Below, piece by piece: positions 1-11,070 of a stretch of 30,792 nucleotides of DNA. This DNA is from Basidiobolus ranarum. Lineage: Eukaryota > Basidiobolomycota > Basidiobolomycetes > Basidiobolales. Within the stretch, counting starts at the first letter, position 1. The number at the start of each line of letters is the position of its first letter. The position numbers and the translations under genes were made by a program. The stretch covers positions 1 to 30,792 of the forward strand of contig JASJQH010000096.1 in assembly GCA_040143965.1 (NCBI GenBank), written 5' to 3'. The notes under the pieces were generated by a model. It was given only the letters and a program-made list of their open reading frames with translations. It did no database searches and was not told the origin of the DNA.

Positions 1-2154
1 CTCTTAAGAATAAACTAACTAAAACACACTATCATAAGTTGCTTCTAATACACAAAGTCTACCCCCATTATGTCAAGATCCTCCAACAAATATATCTGCT
101 CTCACTCATCCAGAGGGACTAATCTAAGCGTGATAGATTCATCAGCTACTGCCTTAGGCTGCTGATGCCTTACTAGCCTGAGACTCCCTATGATCATGCT
201 CTAAATGGAACATTTGGATTCTTCCCATAGTAAAATTAGAGTAGTGCTACTGAGGGCTAAATTTTTACTCTAGCTAAAGGAGTGCAGGAATCTACTGGTC
301 AAGAAGTGGCTATCCACACCATCTTCAAATTCACTATCATGCTGGAAACTAATACAAGATGACTCTCTTGTTTTTGAACTAGCTTTACAACTGCATCAAA
401 CAAAAAAGCCCAAAATTGTTGCTATAGAGTTCTAGCTATATCTTTGGAAGCAATACTTTGCCTCCAAGACATCTTTTTTGGCCCCCATTATTCCAAGTTT
501 TTGTCCTATTGTCCATTTGGCTTGTACAGAATATCTTCCTTTCTGCTTACCATCTTTACCCCTTAACACTGTATTTACATCCTCAGAACTGGATTATATT
601 GGTCATCAAGTTAAGTATGGATATGATCCAGTTTTGTTACAATATTTTAAAAGATTAATGTCTTTATTATCACTTTGTTTAGATTAGTATATTAGCTAAA
701 TAAAGTCAACACTATTTGGTGCTTTTCACCCCCCTAAGGTGTTTTTCAATTATTAAAAATGGGTGCTAAATATAATCCGAGTTTACATTACTTATTGTTT
801 TGATGAACTGTTTCAAGGTTTAATATTGGATTGATAAAAATTCATGGAGTTGTGGATCCTGGTTGAATGGACCAGACCTCCTCGCGATACTCCTAACGCT
901 CATGTATATGGCTCTGCGTTAATAATTTCCCTTTAAGAATATGTCCAAGCGCGTAATACTCTATATTAAGTAAAAACTCACAGCAGTATGACTAACATTT
1001 GCAACCAATAATCTCTTGGTTCATAGGTTAGAAACCTAGTTGATCTCTACCAATAGTAATTTGATTACCATGACCTGGCTCGTAAGTACTTGATACAGGA
1101 TAAATTGTTGTCAAATTTGTTGATTTCACAAGCCTAGTTTTCATTCCTTATGATCGTAGGGGTGTCAATGAACTTTTGGTTGTACTCAAGTTTCACTAGA
1201 CCGCTAGGCATTCCTTTTGGAGAACCATTCGGTGATGAATTCCGAGAAAGTGGCTTTCCAAGAGATTTGCTATTCATCCCGACACTCACAAATAAACATT
1301 TAAGGTTGATAGGCTATACACTCGCTTTACATCATCATTGAATCTCGGGTGATCAACGCATACTCTCTCATAGGTAATGCCAAGAGAGCACGTTTGCTGG
1401 TCGTTTAATTGCATGGTGATTCAGTGGCCCCATGGCACAGCCAAGATACCATTTTGGGGAGCTAAGAATAGCGATAACCAAAACGATACGAGGCGTCAAC
1501 TCTAACAATATACTATATTTCTCACTTTCATAATGAGGAGACCTATACTAGAAGTACCCATCTAATCATATTACACACTCTAATAGTCAAATTTCTTCCG
1601 ACATTCTACTACAGTGAACGCATATACCGTAAATACATGAAAATCCGTGTTCACCCGTGTAGTTACCACTCGGTTGAAATCGCACACAGCCACATAGGCC
1701 AAATTGATCCACTTTCCATATTCTTCACAAAGCAATTGGTTAACTGTAGACGCGGAATTTATTTTATACCTATATACTCGTTACCCTTTAGTCAGCCATT
1801 CCGATTGACACAACAACTCACAGTCGTAGTGATAAGCTTACAGAGTCAATCTTCCTAACCATTATGCGGTAATGTGGCTGAAGTTATATATTCAACTTTA
1901 TTGGTAACGTGATAGCTTCATACTCTCATTCTGAGCCACCAGAGGCTCCATGTATTATTAATTAATTTGTCATAGTTGGTTTAATGTTAGGAACTAGGCA
2001 CTTGCTATTTAATATCAATCGGCTGTCATTGATACTCACATCCCCGCTCTACTGTAGACCCAATCAAGCTTCAATCTGATATAGATGAAGCATGCAGTAT
2101 ATTAGGTTATTGCTTTTTGGTTCTGTACTCAGTAAATCAATACAGTAGTACGAA
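1..2154. other. Intergenic, nothing firm
   Basis: No gene is supported here. Open frames of 60-75 codons occur at 458-687, 1150-1341 and 1637-1858 but are no longer than expected by chance, and none shows a recognisable motif. The first ~700 bases are richer in homopolymer tracts than the following kilobase and might be an old repeat, but no terminal repeats or transposase motifs could be confirmed. Confidence 0.5.
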
Positions 2155-2463
2155 ATGAAATGCATTGAGCTTTGCATTGCTATATTATCTATGGCATGCC
2201 TGCTGCTCTTTTGTGGCAGTGATCGATGGAATTACTGGAAACGATATCCACTTGATTTGGAAGTCAGTCGAGTGTCAATTCGAAGTACCTGTCAATATAG
2301 TGAAGGTAAGTTTAGCTGCACCACATTAATGTGGATCCTTAATGATCAGAGTTTGATGACTAATACCGGTTTTATCGATCGAATTTGTGTAAAGCAATGG
2401 ACTATGAGAAATGTGACCTATATATACAAAGTAAATGACAACCGAATTCCGTGTGAACTATAG
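2155..2463 (+). CDS. Possible small secreted cysteine-containing protein
   Basis: This 102-residue frame starts at an ATG and is not recognised as any family. What can be seen is a short N-terminal stretch with one lysine followed by a hydrophobic run (about residues 4-20, IELCIAILSMACLLLFC) and a small-residue end (GS, 21-22), which is the layout of a secretory signal peptide. The remaining ~80 residues are polar and contain four cysteines (46, 55, 78, 100), an even number that could pair in two disulfides, plus several tryptophans. Such small secreted proteins are common in fungi and some are effectors, but function cannot be inferred here. A GTAAGT string lies inside the frame near 2305, so splicing could alter the product. 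Open frames of this length also arise by chance in this composition, so the call rests on the signal-peptide-like start. Confidence 0.3.
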   Translation: MKCIELCIAILSMACLLLFCGSDRWNYWKRYPLDLEVSRVSIRSTCQYSEGKFSCTTLMWILNDQSLMTNTGFIDRICVKQWTMRNVTYIYKVNDNRIPCEL

Positions 2464-4405
2464 TAGTAACAGTTCACTTTGACGTGAGCGAAAGAACACG
2501 GGAAAATTGGCCGAGACAAATTATTTGGATTATCGGCCTTGTATGACACTGCATGTAATTTCACACGAACCTAGTCATGGCCCACAGATTCTTGAACCTC
2601 AGAAGTGGTTACTTGTTCCTAACGACGTAAAGGAACAGGAATATGAATCTTTCGTATAATGCAGGTTAGTATTCAGGTCAACATCAACTCTACGAATTTC
2701 TCACCTAGTTGCGCCTTTCAAGGCTGACTGACTTTCTATTGATTAGTGCATTCGTTAGGACATATATAAATAGATGGGAAAACGGTCTGGATAGCAATTC
2801 TCAAGACACTTCTTGAAGTTGGCCTCCATTGGTTTCAATGCTCAAGGAATATTAGTATGGATGAGTGCTGGACTTGAAATCCAACTTACCTGAGACCTAG
2901 ACTTACTACTGACATGTAGCAACACCCTCTCTAATCGAGCTGGTTTGTTGAGGATTACTAAGGTCCCTACTGTGGGTCTTAATCGTAATAATAGGCATTC
3001 TATATCCAAACCTGCTCCAAAATTGCAAACCAATGGCATTTTAGTGGTTCAAAGGTCCATGATATGAGTCTAGATCCTACAAATGCTGTAATGTGTAACC
3101 AAGATTACATCGAGACGATGCACAGACAGACACAAAAGGAAAGGAATACTAGTTTCAATGTCTTGAATGTCTAGAGGGGTTGAGAAAGTGGAGGCTTAGG
3201 TTATAAATTCTGCTCAGTTAATTCACCCGTGTATTGGTTCATAGTAGAGCCTATATTTAGAAACAGTTTGGTTCATTTAGTAGCTCTTACTCTATCTACC
3301 TCTTCTGTTGAATCCCACCGATGAGTTTATAGGAAATAATGGGGCGCTGAGACAGAATAAGCACACGTTAATTTTGGCTCGATTCTGTGCCTGACTTGAT
3401 CTTGCGCATAATCTCCTTTTAGGCGGCAATACTCTAGTTAAATATAGATTGAATTAGTAGAAAATTCTTTCGTCGTGTGCGCGATTATATGTGCCCCCGG
3501 GCTTGATAATGTCCACATTGTAAATACATGGAGTGACTTTGTTAGAACTGAGCTATGGATTTTGGAGTCACCTCATTTATCATCTATTTCTTGGAGGTAG
3601 CTGCTAGCAGTAATTGGCCAGTGAGAAGATTTAATCAGGCCAATGGGAGGTTTGGTTGATCCAATCCCTTTATCCCGTTCTTCCTAATTTTGATTTGTAA
3701 AGCTGCATGGGACAACGAAACATCTATGTGCTGTGTAGTTCGTCCGCTTTGAAATGGCTCACTAGGTTCGTGTAGTGTTTAGCAATTCTCTGTCATTCCA
3801 TCCCAGCACTCCAATTAAGAGGCTCACTGTAGATCAAGACTCTGTCCTACATCTCTGCATAGATGCGACGTGCTCCATAGAATGGCTGATCATTAATGCT
3901 TATAGTGAATTCTATTGCGGTTTTTACTGTCAACCTGAAGATAATCGCGATTTGAGACTAGTCGTACTCTTACATCAGTCAGTAGTCGTTCGGAAAAGCC
4001 CGACAAGATCTCATACACGCCCCATATGTCAATACAAATGTCTGACCAACATGGCCTGCCGTATCAAAAGACTACAGTGTTGCAGCTTCTAGTAGAATGG
4101 TCACAGAGTTCTTCATCACTATACTTAGTAGCATTGCTATCTCTATACCATGAAAGCGATATCAAATACTGGTCCGGTGACTTTCGAATTGCCAAATTTC
4201 TGACTAAAAAATATTGAAGTACCGAGTTTGCACTTCTTTTTCATCATCAGTTTGTTACACAGATGACCCTAACTCTGGCTAATCATTCAAAGTCTATTGG
4301 ATACACTATTCTGGATCGATAATTGGGATAGAATCTCTGTTGGCTAGCAAATTCTCATTCGTGAAACATTGCTTTGTTCCTCCCAAACTCCACCCTTCAG
4401 AAAAA
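2464..4405. other. Intergenic, nothing firm
   Basis: No gene is supported. Two overlapping frames on the plus strand (3775-4092 and 4026-4217) and one on the minus strand (2842-3039) are open but show no domain, no coding-like composition that I trust, and no homology I recognise. Confidence 0.5.
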
Positions 4406-4417
4406 ATAGATAAAAGG
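4406..4417 (+). promoter_or_regulatory. TATA-like box of the zinc-finger gene
   Basis: The string ATAGATAAAAGG lies about 105-115 bases before the proposed start ATG at 4520. It is the only TATA-like element in the right range. The other supported genes have better matches at similar distances. Confidence 0.3.
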
Positions 4418-4519
4418 ATCAGGCCGAACCAATTCATCTCCAAAATCCCCTGATCTGTTTGATATTCTTACTACATCCTCGTACTATTTTACAACCAACA
4501 CAACTTCAATCCATTATCC

Positions 4520-5711
4520 ATGATGCCTCTCTCAAACTGCGATAACTCTGCTAGTGTTCAAATGCCAAAAACACATGATATGAACCTTGAGGACTGGTAT
4601 TATTCCGGTAACGAGCCACTTCTATCTGCTGGTAATAAAGACATTCAATGTCTGGTATAGAAGTATGTATTAACATCTTTCGCTAAATTCAATAGAGTAT
4701 GATGAGAAACAGAGCCAAAACTTTATGTTGAATATGCTACCATCTGTCTATTTCGAAGCTAATCAAGCCATGGGTGGTGGTTTAGCTAGACACGATGACA
4801 AACCGCATATGTCACCTGCTGGTGCTGCTATTAATGGTTCAGTGCGTGTTGGCAATACTGGAATGCCTTACTATCAACCAAATCGAAAAATTGCCACCAC
4901 AACCCTTTTGAGCCCTAACGATCAATTCATACATACTTCACCAATTCGCTCTTCTGGTATAGAATATTCACTACATGATTTAAATACAATGCTGGTCACT
5001 TCGCTGTTTCAATCCCAAGCCGACTCTCACAAAGCCTCCACATATTGCTTGACCCCAGAGTTCAGCTCTAGTGAATCTGCCTCCCCAGATCCATCACCAC
5101 AATATTATCCATTCTACGATCACTCAATCCCAGCTGGGTTCCTTGGGGCACAAGAGTTTTCTACGAATATAGCTAACTCCAAGTCAAATCAATTCATCCA
5201 CGAGACAGATCATTTTATCCAACATTTGGCTAACGAAAATATCAAAGCCGAGATACCTGAGCCAACAACCCCTCAGGTGAGCCCAAAGATCCTCATCGAT
5301 GCGCTCCCAGGCTCTATTCCCAACAAGATTAAGTTCGTCCATTGCAACCCATCTAAAGGTATTCACTCGTCCACTTCTAAAGCACTTCGTTATCACCCGG
5401 CTATTTTGAACGAAGCAAAATTGGGTAATCTGAACGACTCAAACTTCTCCAGTCTCCCGTTTGGTGTTTTAAACTCGGATTTCGATACTCATGGCACATC
5501 TTACAATAATGAGAAAGACAAGAAGGCACATTTGTGTCCATTTTGCTCCCGCCACTTCCGACGTAGACATGATCTCCATAGACACATCCGCTTACATACT
5601 GGAGAAAGACCATACAGTTGTGATATTTGTACAAAAGCCTTCTACCGTACAGACGCTCTGAAGAGGCATTATCGTTCGGAGCATAAGCTATCGATGCCAT
5701 ATAAATCTTAA
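4520..5711 (+). CDS. C2H2 zinc-finger transcription factor (two fingers, one intron)
   Basis: A sequence-specific DNA-binding regulator expected in the nucleus. The main exon reads open from 4698 to 5711. Two C-terminal fingers are clear: finger 1 starts at 5535 (CPFC...H-x3-H, helix RRRHDLHR) and finger 2 follows a TGERPYS linker (CDIC...H-x4-H, helix YRTDALKR), leaving an eight-residue tail. The ~270 residues before them are Ser/Pro/Asn-rich and look disordered, as usual for fungal activators or repressors. The first methionine in the main exon is at 4725, but the frame is open before it, and an upstream frame from ATG 4520 (MMPLSNCDNS..., with an acidic-aromatic NLEDWYYSGNEPLL stretch) joins it in phase across a small intron, giving about 375-382 residues. 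I prefer the start at 4520, although 4725 remains possible. The helix residues R/D/R of finger 1 and R/A/R of finger 2 suggest a G-rich site resembling GNGGCG (inference). The exact family member is not identified. Confidence 0.9.
4655..4697 (+). other. Probable intron of the zinc-finger gene
   Basis: Two in-phase choices exist. One uses donor GTATAG at 4655 with acceptor AG ending at 4697 (43 bases). The other uses donor GTAATA at 4632 with acceptor TAG ending at 4695 (64 bases). A CTAAAT string just before the acceptor fits a branch site. The best-looking donor, GTATGT at 4663, would keep an in-frame stop in the first exon, so if it is used the coding start must be 4725 and the 4520 frame becomes an upstream ORF. 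Confidence 0.55.
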
Positions 5712-8700
5712 AGCATTGTCTTTTCTTCAGTACTTCTGATAGTGTTTAAATTTTGTTCATTTCTTAGATGGGTATTTTTGTTTTTACTTGCTCAGTGTAG
5801 AGATTTCATTGATTAATTATCTCAAGGATTGAGTTTTGAATCAAGCGAAATTTACTTAGATCCTCGGCTTCACCTGGGAAGTCCCAATGTAATAGTTGAC
5901 TTACTCTATTTTCATCCAATTGTACTTTTCAATCGCCCAGTTAAATTACTCATTTACATATTGCTATATCCATCATTAAAGGTGGATATTTTTGTAAATA
6001 TCCCTCAAATTATTAAACAATACAACCACAATTGATTATCCAGTCAATTTAGAAGGCCATGTTTACCATCAACCATAGGACTGAAACGCATTCACTCTTA
6101 GTGCTCATATTTGGAAGGTTAATTTGGAGAATACACTGGCTGTGCGCTGGAATGTGTAACGTATATGCTGGATATGAGTGTCATTAGATGATAATCTACT
6201 GTAGATAGGAGTTTCACGGTCTGGAAGTAATGCAATATTGCTTTCTGATCCCAAAAACTTCTTAAGATCAATCCTCGAAGGATTTGGATAAAGAAGGTTC
6301 TATCGGTCTATATCGAGTGATTCGTAATCCAATGCCATAGCAATGATATTATATTACCGTCACTTCTCGTTGGTTATATCTGCTGATCTACTAGATGCCT
6401 TACAGCAAACCAAGCCAGAAATTGTCAACACCTAAAAGGTTTCTACGTATGTGATGTATATCCGCCAATTAGGAATATATCGCCCCCTCTTAATGCCTCT
6501 TCTAGAGTACATTCGTCATAGATCTGGAGTTCAGATAAGTAAACTTACCGTAGAATAGGGCATCTGGACTAGTGGTGAAGTTGGATTAGATTGGATTGCT
6601 TGGATGCCTTAGCAAACCTTGGAATGAGATGATCCATTTTATTGATCAAATTTAGTGTTGACTTGTATATATTAGGTCGAAAAAGGACAAGCTTCTTTAA
6701 CCTAGAAAATAAGCCATGAATCCTCAGGTGGGAAGCCATTGATTGAGTACGGTCCGAGTGGCTCATCTAGACTTCCGATACTCTCGATTCAACAAACCCG
6801 AATGCCCACCTGTGTGATATAGGAGCATCCGTATAAGGGAAGTTACTTGAATTGCTTGGTCAATATGTACGACTCCAGGTAGTAAATAAACGGAATTCTC
6901 AAGCTCGCATTATGATATAATCAGATTTTGTGACAAGCTTGGATGTACAATGCTGAACTTATCTTCCTGTAAATATCTTGAAAAGGGGATGACCTAATTG
7001 TTTACTGGGTCGATTTAGCGTAACTACCACAGTCCTGACATAGTTTAAGTAGAATAAAGAGGAATTAAGATGCGTGGGATGAGGACGTCGTTTGAGACAC
7101 CGAAGTTGGAAACATATGATTGAAGTACATCAAAGTAATATAGAGTGGATTCTTTAGGACAGATATCTCCCATTCAGAACTGATCATGTTGCCTGTGAAG
7201 TGGCAACTGCTAGGTGAGTAGTCATTTCGAATTCCAGGCGCGTCCATTCATACTACCTTATTCAAAAACCCTAATCTCCTCTTTGCATAATGACATCATA
7301 ACAACGGATCCTCGTAATGGTCAGTCATTAGTTCTGTGACCCTACCCATTCAATCTTCAAACCCAAACACACTACCAATGATCTGGAGTGATTTTCTTGC
7401 CACTCCCCTTGTGATAGCGAATAAATATGGAATTCATTCCAGAATTCCAATACGTCCAAATTTTTCATTTACTAAACAATACAGAGCTTACCAAATTAGT
7501 CATGTATGCATTCGCAGACGTAGGTATAAGCCACCAAATAAGGAAGTGAATCTGCAAAATAGTCATAGTTCACCGATTCGTTCATGAAATTAGAATGCTT
7601 AGCCATAGGCACATGTCCTGTGCACATATCCAGTGAAAATTCAATGACCAATTTGGACATATACCACTTTAGTCACAGTTCCCTAACATAGGTAATTTGA
7701 TCAAACTTAGTCAACAGGTTAATTTAAGAAATTATGCATGTTCCTACCAATAGCAGTTCCAAGTTGAACTGAGCATTCGCTAGGCGGATGTATCGTATGA
7801 AGCGCTTTTAAGCTCATTCGATGAGTAATTGCGGATCCCTCAGCTGTCAAACGTTGAACGAATGGATTTTTTTTACCCGGTTGTTGGTAGTGGGATTGTA
7901 CTCACTATAGAGCAGCGTCTGCTGTAGTGTTAATATGGCAGAGTGAGTAAAGTGATTACGAGACTGGTATGAGATAGCAAGTGGGTCCTAATTATCAAGG
8001 AAATAGCCGTACTATCCATTCTGAACCAAAGGATATCATTCTAAAAACCTATCACAATAAGGTAACACCACTGCGGTGACGAATGGTGTATTTGTTACAC
8101 AGAAAATGCTTTATCGGTCAGGTGGCGATTGTGACGCTGCCGAAGAACCCTCAGTCTAATCATGATTCTCAAAGAGTAACGGACATTCTAAGACTACCAA
8201 GTATTTCCTAATAGCTCAATGCAGACATTTGTGCACAGGATCTTGTCTCGCTCCCACTCAAGCCACCGCGCCATGGCGTTACTGAGACCAATCAATCACT
8301 CACGAATATTGTCAAACTTAATAAAGATTCTTGGCTCATATAATAGGCCTTCTCGTTTAGTAAAGGAGATAGCTATAAATGCATAATCTAAATAAGAAAA
8401 TATACGGTTTACCTGCCTGTCCCATTTAAACTTTAGCTCACCATGGACAATGTATACTATAATCGAATAATTGGAATGCACAATATCTGAAACTCTTGTA
8501 GTGAGAACTTCAGTTTATCGCAACACTCCCATACCTCACACTGTTGATTGGTTGTCAAGGATGGATCAACTGACTAATTCATACAATTAAATTAACGTTC
8601 AGCTGAAATATAAAAACAGTACTCGGTTTACTGGTTGTGCGTATCAATCTAGCCAACTAGGCCGGGAAAACCTCTTCAAACAAGCCAAAATGTAGAACCC

Positions 8701-9313
8701 AACCAGTGGATGCATATTTGAGTGGATCAGATAATTGAAAACTTCTCTACACAGTTGATTCGGATAATGTAGATAAGGAATTTTTCATGAATCATCACTT
8801 CTGATAGTGTAACTACTATAGTAACAAATATATCTGATGATCCAGGACGAATCAAAAACTATGGGATTCTTGATAATCGTCGATGGAGCTCTACAATTTA
8901 TTCATTTGATTGAGTACAATCGGAGTAAAATTCCATCAACCCTGGTAAATCAAAAGATGGGAACTCAAACGGAATTCCGCTGAAGCACTCGTAGATCAAG
9001 ATACTAGCGGAGCAGGTAGCATCTATCTTTTAGTGGGTAAAAAGGTAATTGACCCTGGATATTGTGGGAGATACCAAATCATTCATTTCACTGATATATG
9101 ACAGATGATAGCAAAGTCTATATACCTCCATAACGCTCAGTAATTGTAGATTGAACCCGTATACAGGTACGATTGAAAACTTTAGAATAGCCGGCCTTAC
9201 AGAGATTTATAAGAATTACTAGAGTGTTCACTGAATATTGCAAAAGAGACATAGCTAGATTCCTTTATAGAATAGTATTGCAATGGCCCTGCATGATAAT
9301 TTCATGAAGATAG
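5712..9313. other. Intergenic, nothing firm
   Basis: A 3.6 kb stretch without a supported gene. Open frames at 5829-6035, 6569-6766, 7065-7247, 7336-7587 and 8296-8481 are 60-83 codons long, near the chance level, and none has a motif I recognise. No tandem repeats, tRNA-like boxes or terminal repeats were noticed. Confidence 0.5.
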
Positions 9314-9660
9314 TGTTGAAGTATTTGGGAGCCTGTTGGAAGTGGTTTGGAGAATTAGAGAAATTGGTGGTTTCGCTTATTGATTTATTGAGTATTCAGT
9401 TGACATTTATAGTTTTGTCAAGATGTAAGCAAACCAACATGTAGAATGTGTTAAGGAAGGTCCCAGGAACATGTGTGCAAAGTTTGGGACCTTGAGCACA
9501 AGTTTGAAAAGATCTATATATCTGAGAACTTCTAAGTTGGTAAAATATTCTAAGTAAATTCCTCAGGAGAATAATGGGTAATATCTTAGTGAAGTATAAG
9601 ATAACCAAGTACTAAGCTATAAGTGACTATATAGGTGCCTAGGCAATGCTAATTTCAATA
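9314..9660 (-). repeat. Copia-type LTR, minus orientation
   Basis: Read on the minus strand this ~347-base LTR starts just after a purine-rich tract (GAGGGAGAG) and ends in TTCAACA. It carries a CTATAAATG TATA box and a CAATAAATCAATAAG polyadenylation region near its end. The same sequence, reversed, occurs at 10730-11070 at roughly 80-85% identity by eye. It is the 3' LTR of the internal fragment next to it. Confidence 0.8.
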
Positions 9661-9961
9661 CTCTCCCTCAATTGAATAGTCATATAATCTAATCATAGGA
9701 AAGTCTAAATTTTTCAAATTTCTGTCTTGCTAATGGTTTGGTAAATATGTCAACAATCATGTCTTCTGTAGAACAATAAGTAAAGTCAATAAACTTATGC
9801 TCTATAGTCTCTCTAATAAAATGATGTCTGATATCTATATTATTGCTTCTAGTATGAAATGTGAGATTTCTAGCTAATTTGATATAGCTTTGATTATCTT
9901 GAAATATTATAATTGGTGAATTTTGAGAGTAGCCCAAATCTGTGAGGAGTTTTCTTCACCA
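9661..9961 (-). mobile_element. Ty1/copia internal relic: RNase H tail and polypurine tract
   Basis: The minus-strand translation shows the C-terminal end of a copia polyprotein: an RNase H segment with FQDNQSYIKLARN, then FHTRSNNIDIRHHFIRE, then DIFTKPLARQKFEKF, which are standard family landmarks. A polypurine tract follows and leads directly into the LTR. Gag, protease, integrase and reverse transcriptase are absent, so this is a broken remnant of a once full-length LTR retrotransposon. Its upstream side is joined abruptly to a 39-base LTR stub. Confidence 0.85.
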
Positions 9962-10000
9962 TGTGACTAGATAGGTGTTTAGGCAATGCTAATTTCAACA
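9962..10000 (-). repeat. LTR stub, minus orientation
   Basis: The minus strand from 10000 reads TGTTGAAATTAGCATTGCC and continues like the start of the neighbouring LTR for about 39 bases before the match stops at the RNase H fragment. It gives the true LTR terminus, TGTTGAA, which pairs with TTCAACA at the other end as a 7-base inverted terminus. Confidence 0.7.
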
Positions 10001-10319
10001 AACTGTGTGGTTGTTGTTCACATTATATATACATAGATATATATGGCATTTAGATATTTGTTTCAGATTCAGAGCAAATTTGACAAGCTGCTAGTGATTG
10101 TATAGAGTGCTAGGTGCTTAAACCAGCTATATTTTACCTTCATATTATTCAAATTGGAGTTGTAGAAATGTATGAAACATTGAATATATAATATCATTGT
10201 TGAGAGTAAGAGAATCCATAGCAAGTCAACATTTTTGTTCAATAGTGAATTTTCTGTTGCAGATGTTCTGCAATGACCACTCAAACCTACTCATGTATCC
10301 ACCATAATATAGACATATA
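10001..10319. other. AT-rich spacer inside the LTR cluster
   Basis: No LTR match and no convincing coding sequence. A 71-codon minus-strand frame (10069-10284) is open but shows no copia landmark. It may be unalignable internal sequence of the element or host flank. Confidence 0.4.
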
Positions 10320-10540
10320 TGTGGAAGTAATATAGCTCCACATCTATATAGTCATAGAGTTAGCTACATTATTTATCATTGAATATCTTCACTAAGAATT
10401 TGCTTTGAATATCTTAGCCATCTTGGAAGCTCTTAGTTTTTGTGATTTTCTTAAATTGTACAAAAGTCCCCAAACTTTGTACCCATGTTTCAGGGATCTT
10501 TTTTAACACATTATACTGATTGGTTTGTCCACTTCTTCAT
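10320..10540 (+). repeat. Degenerate copia-type LTR, plus orientation
   Basis: It begins TGTGGAAGTAATA, then ATCTATATAGTCATA, and later matches the LTR segments around CCAAACTTTGTACCCATGTTTCAGGG. It is clearly more diverged than the copies at 9314-9660 and 10730-11070, and truncated before the end. It is likely the oldest LTR copy here. Confidence 0.55.
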
Positions 10541-10729
10541 TAGCACAGCCCAAGCATCTATATAGTCATATATAGCTCAGCATTTATTTATCCCTAATTT
10601 CATTAAGATATCACTCACCATTCCCAATTGGAGTTCACTCAGAATCATTTTACCAACTTAGAAGCTCTCATGTTTATAGAATTTTCAAGCTTGTTCTACA
10701 GACTCCAAGCTTTGTGCACATGTTTCTTG
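10541..10729 (+). repeat. Partial copia-type LTR, plus orientation
   Basis: This carries the LTR's first half (ATCTATATAGTCATATATAGC, ACTAAGATATCAC-like and TTTACCAACTTAGAAG segments) and stops where the complete LTR at 10730 begins. The 5-base flanks of that complete LTR do not match, so simple nesting with a target duplication is not shown. Confidence 0.6.
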
Positions 10730-11070
10730 TGTTGAAATAAGCATTGCCTAAACACCTATATAGTCATATATAGCTTAGTACTGAGTTATCCTAGTTTTTC
10801 ACTAAGATATCACCCATTATTCTCAATTGGAATTTACTTAGAATATTTTTACCAACTTAGAAGTTCTCAGATACATAGATTCTTCAAAGAAGCCCCACAC
10901 TTTGCACACATGTTCCTGGGACATTCCTTAATACATTCTATGCATTAGTTTGCTTACATCTTGACAAAAGTATAAATATCAACTTCCAACTCAATAAATC
11001 AATAAGTGAAAACCATCAATTTCTCTAATTCTTCAAACCACTTCCAAGAGCCTCCCAAAATACTTTAACA
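10730..11070 (+). repeat. Complete copia-type LTR (solo), plus orientation
   Basis: This 341-base unit starts TGTTGAA and ends TTTAACA, with a TATAAATATC box at 10971-10980 and AATAAA at 10993-10998. It has no polypurine tract before it or primer-binding site after it that I can see, so it is best read as a solo LTR. With 9314-9660 it forms a long inverted repeat with a loop of about 1.07 kb. Confidence 0.75.

Noticed and set aside
1-700. Possible old transposon sequence at the window start
   Set aside because: Minus-strand translation gives a basic, transposase-like stretch, but no terminal repeats or catalytic motifs could be confirmed.
3775-4217. Two overlapping plus-strand frames that might be one broken gene
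   Set aside because: No motif, no consistent frame and no coding-like composition that stands out from the flanks.
5184-5700. Minus-strand frames of 70 and 99 codons
   Set aside because: They are antisense shadows of the zinc-finger exon.
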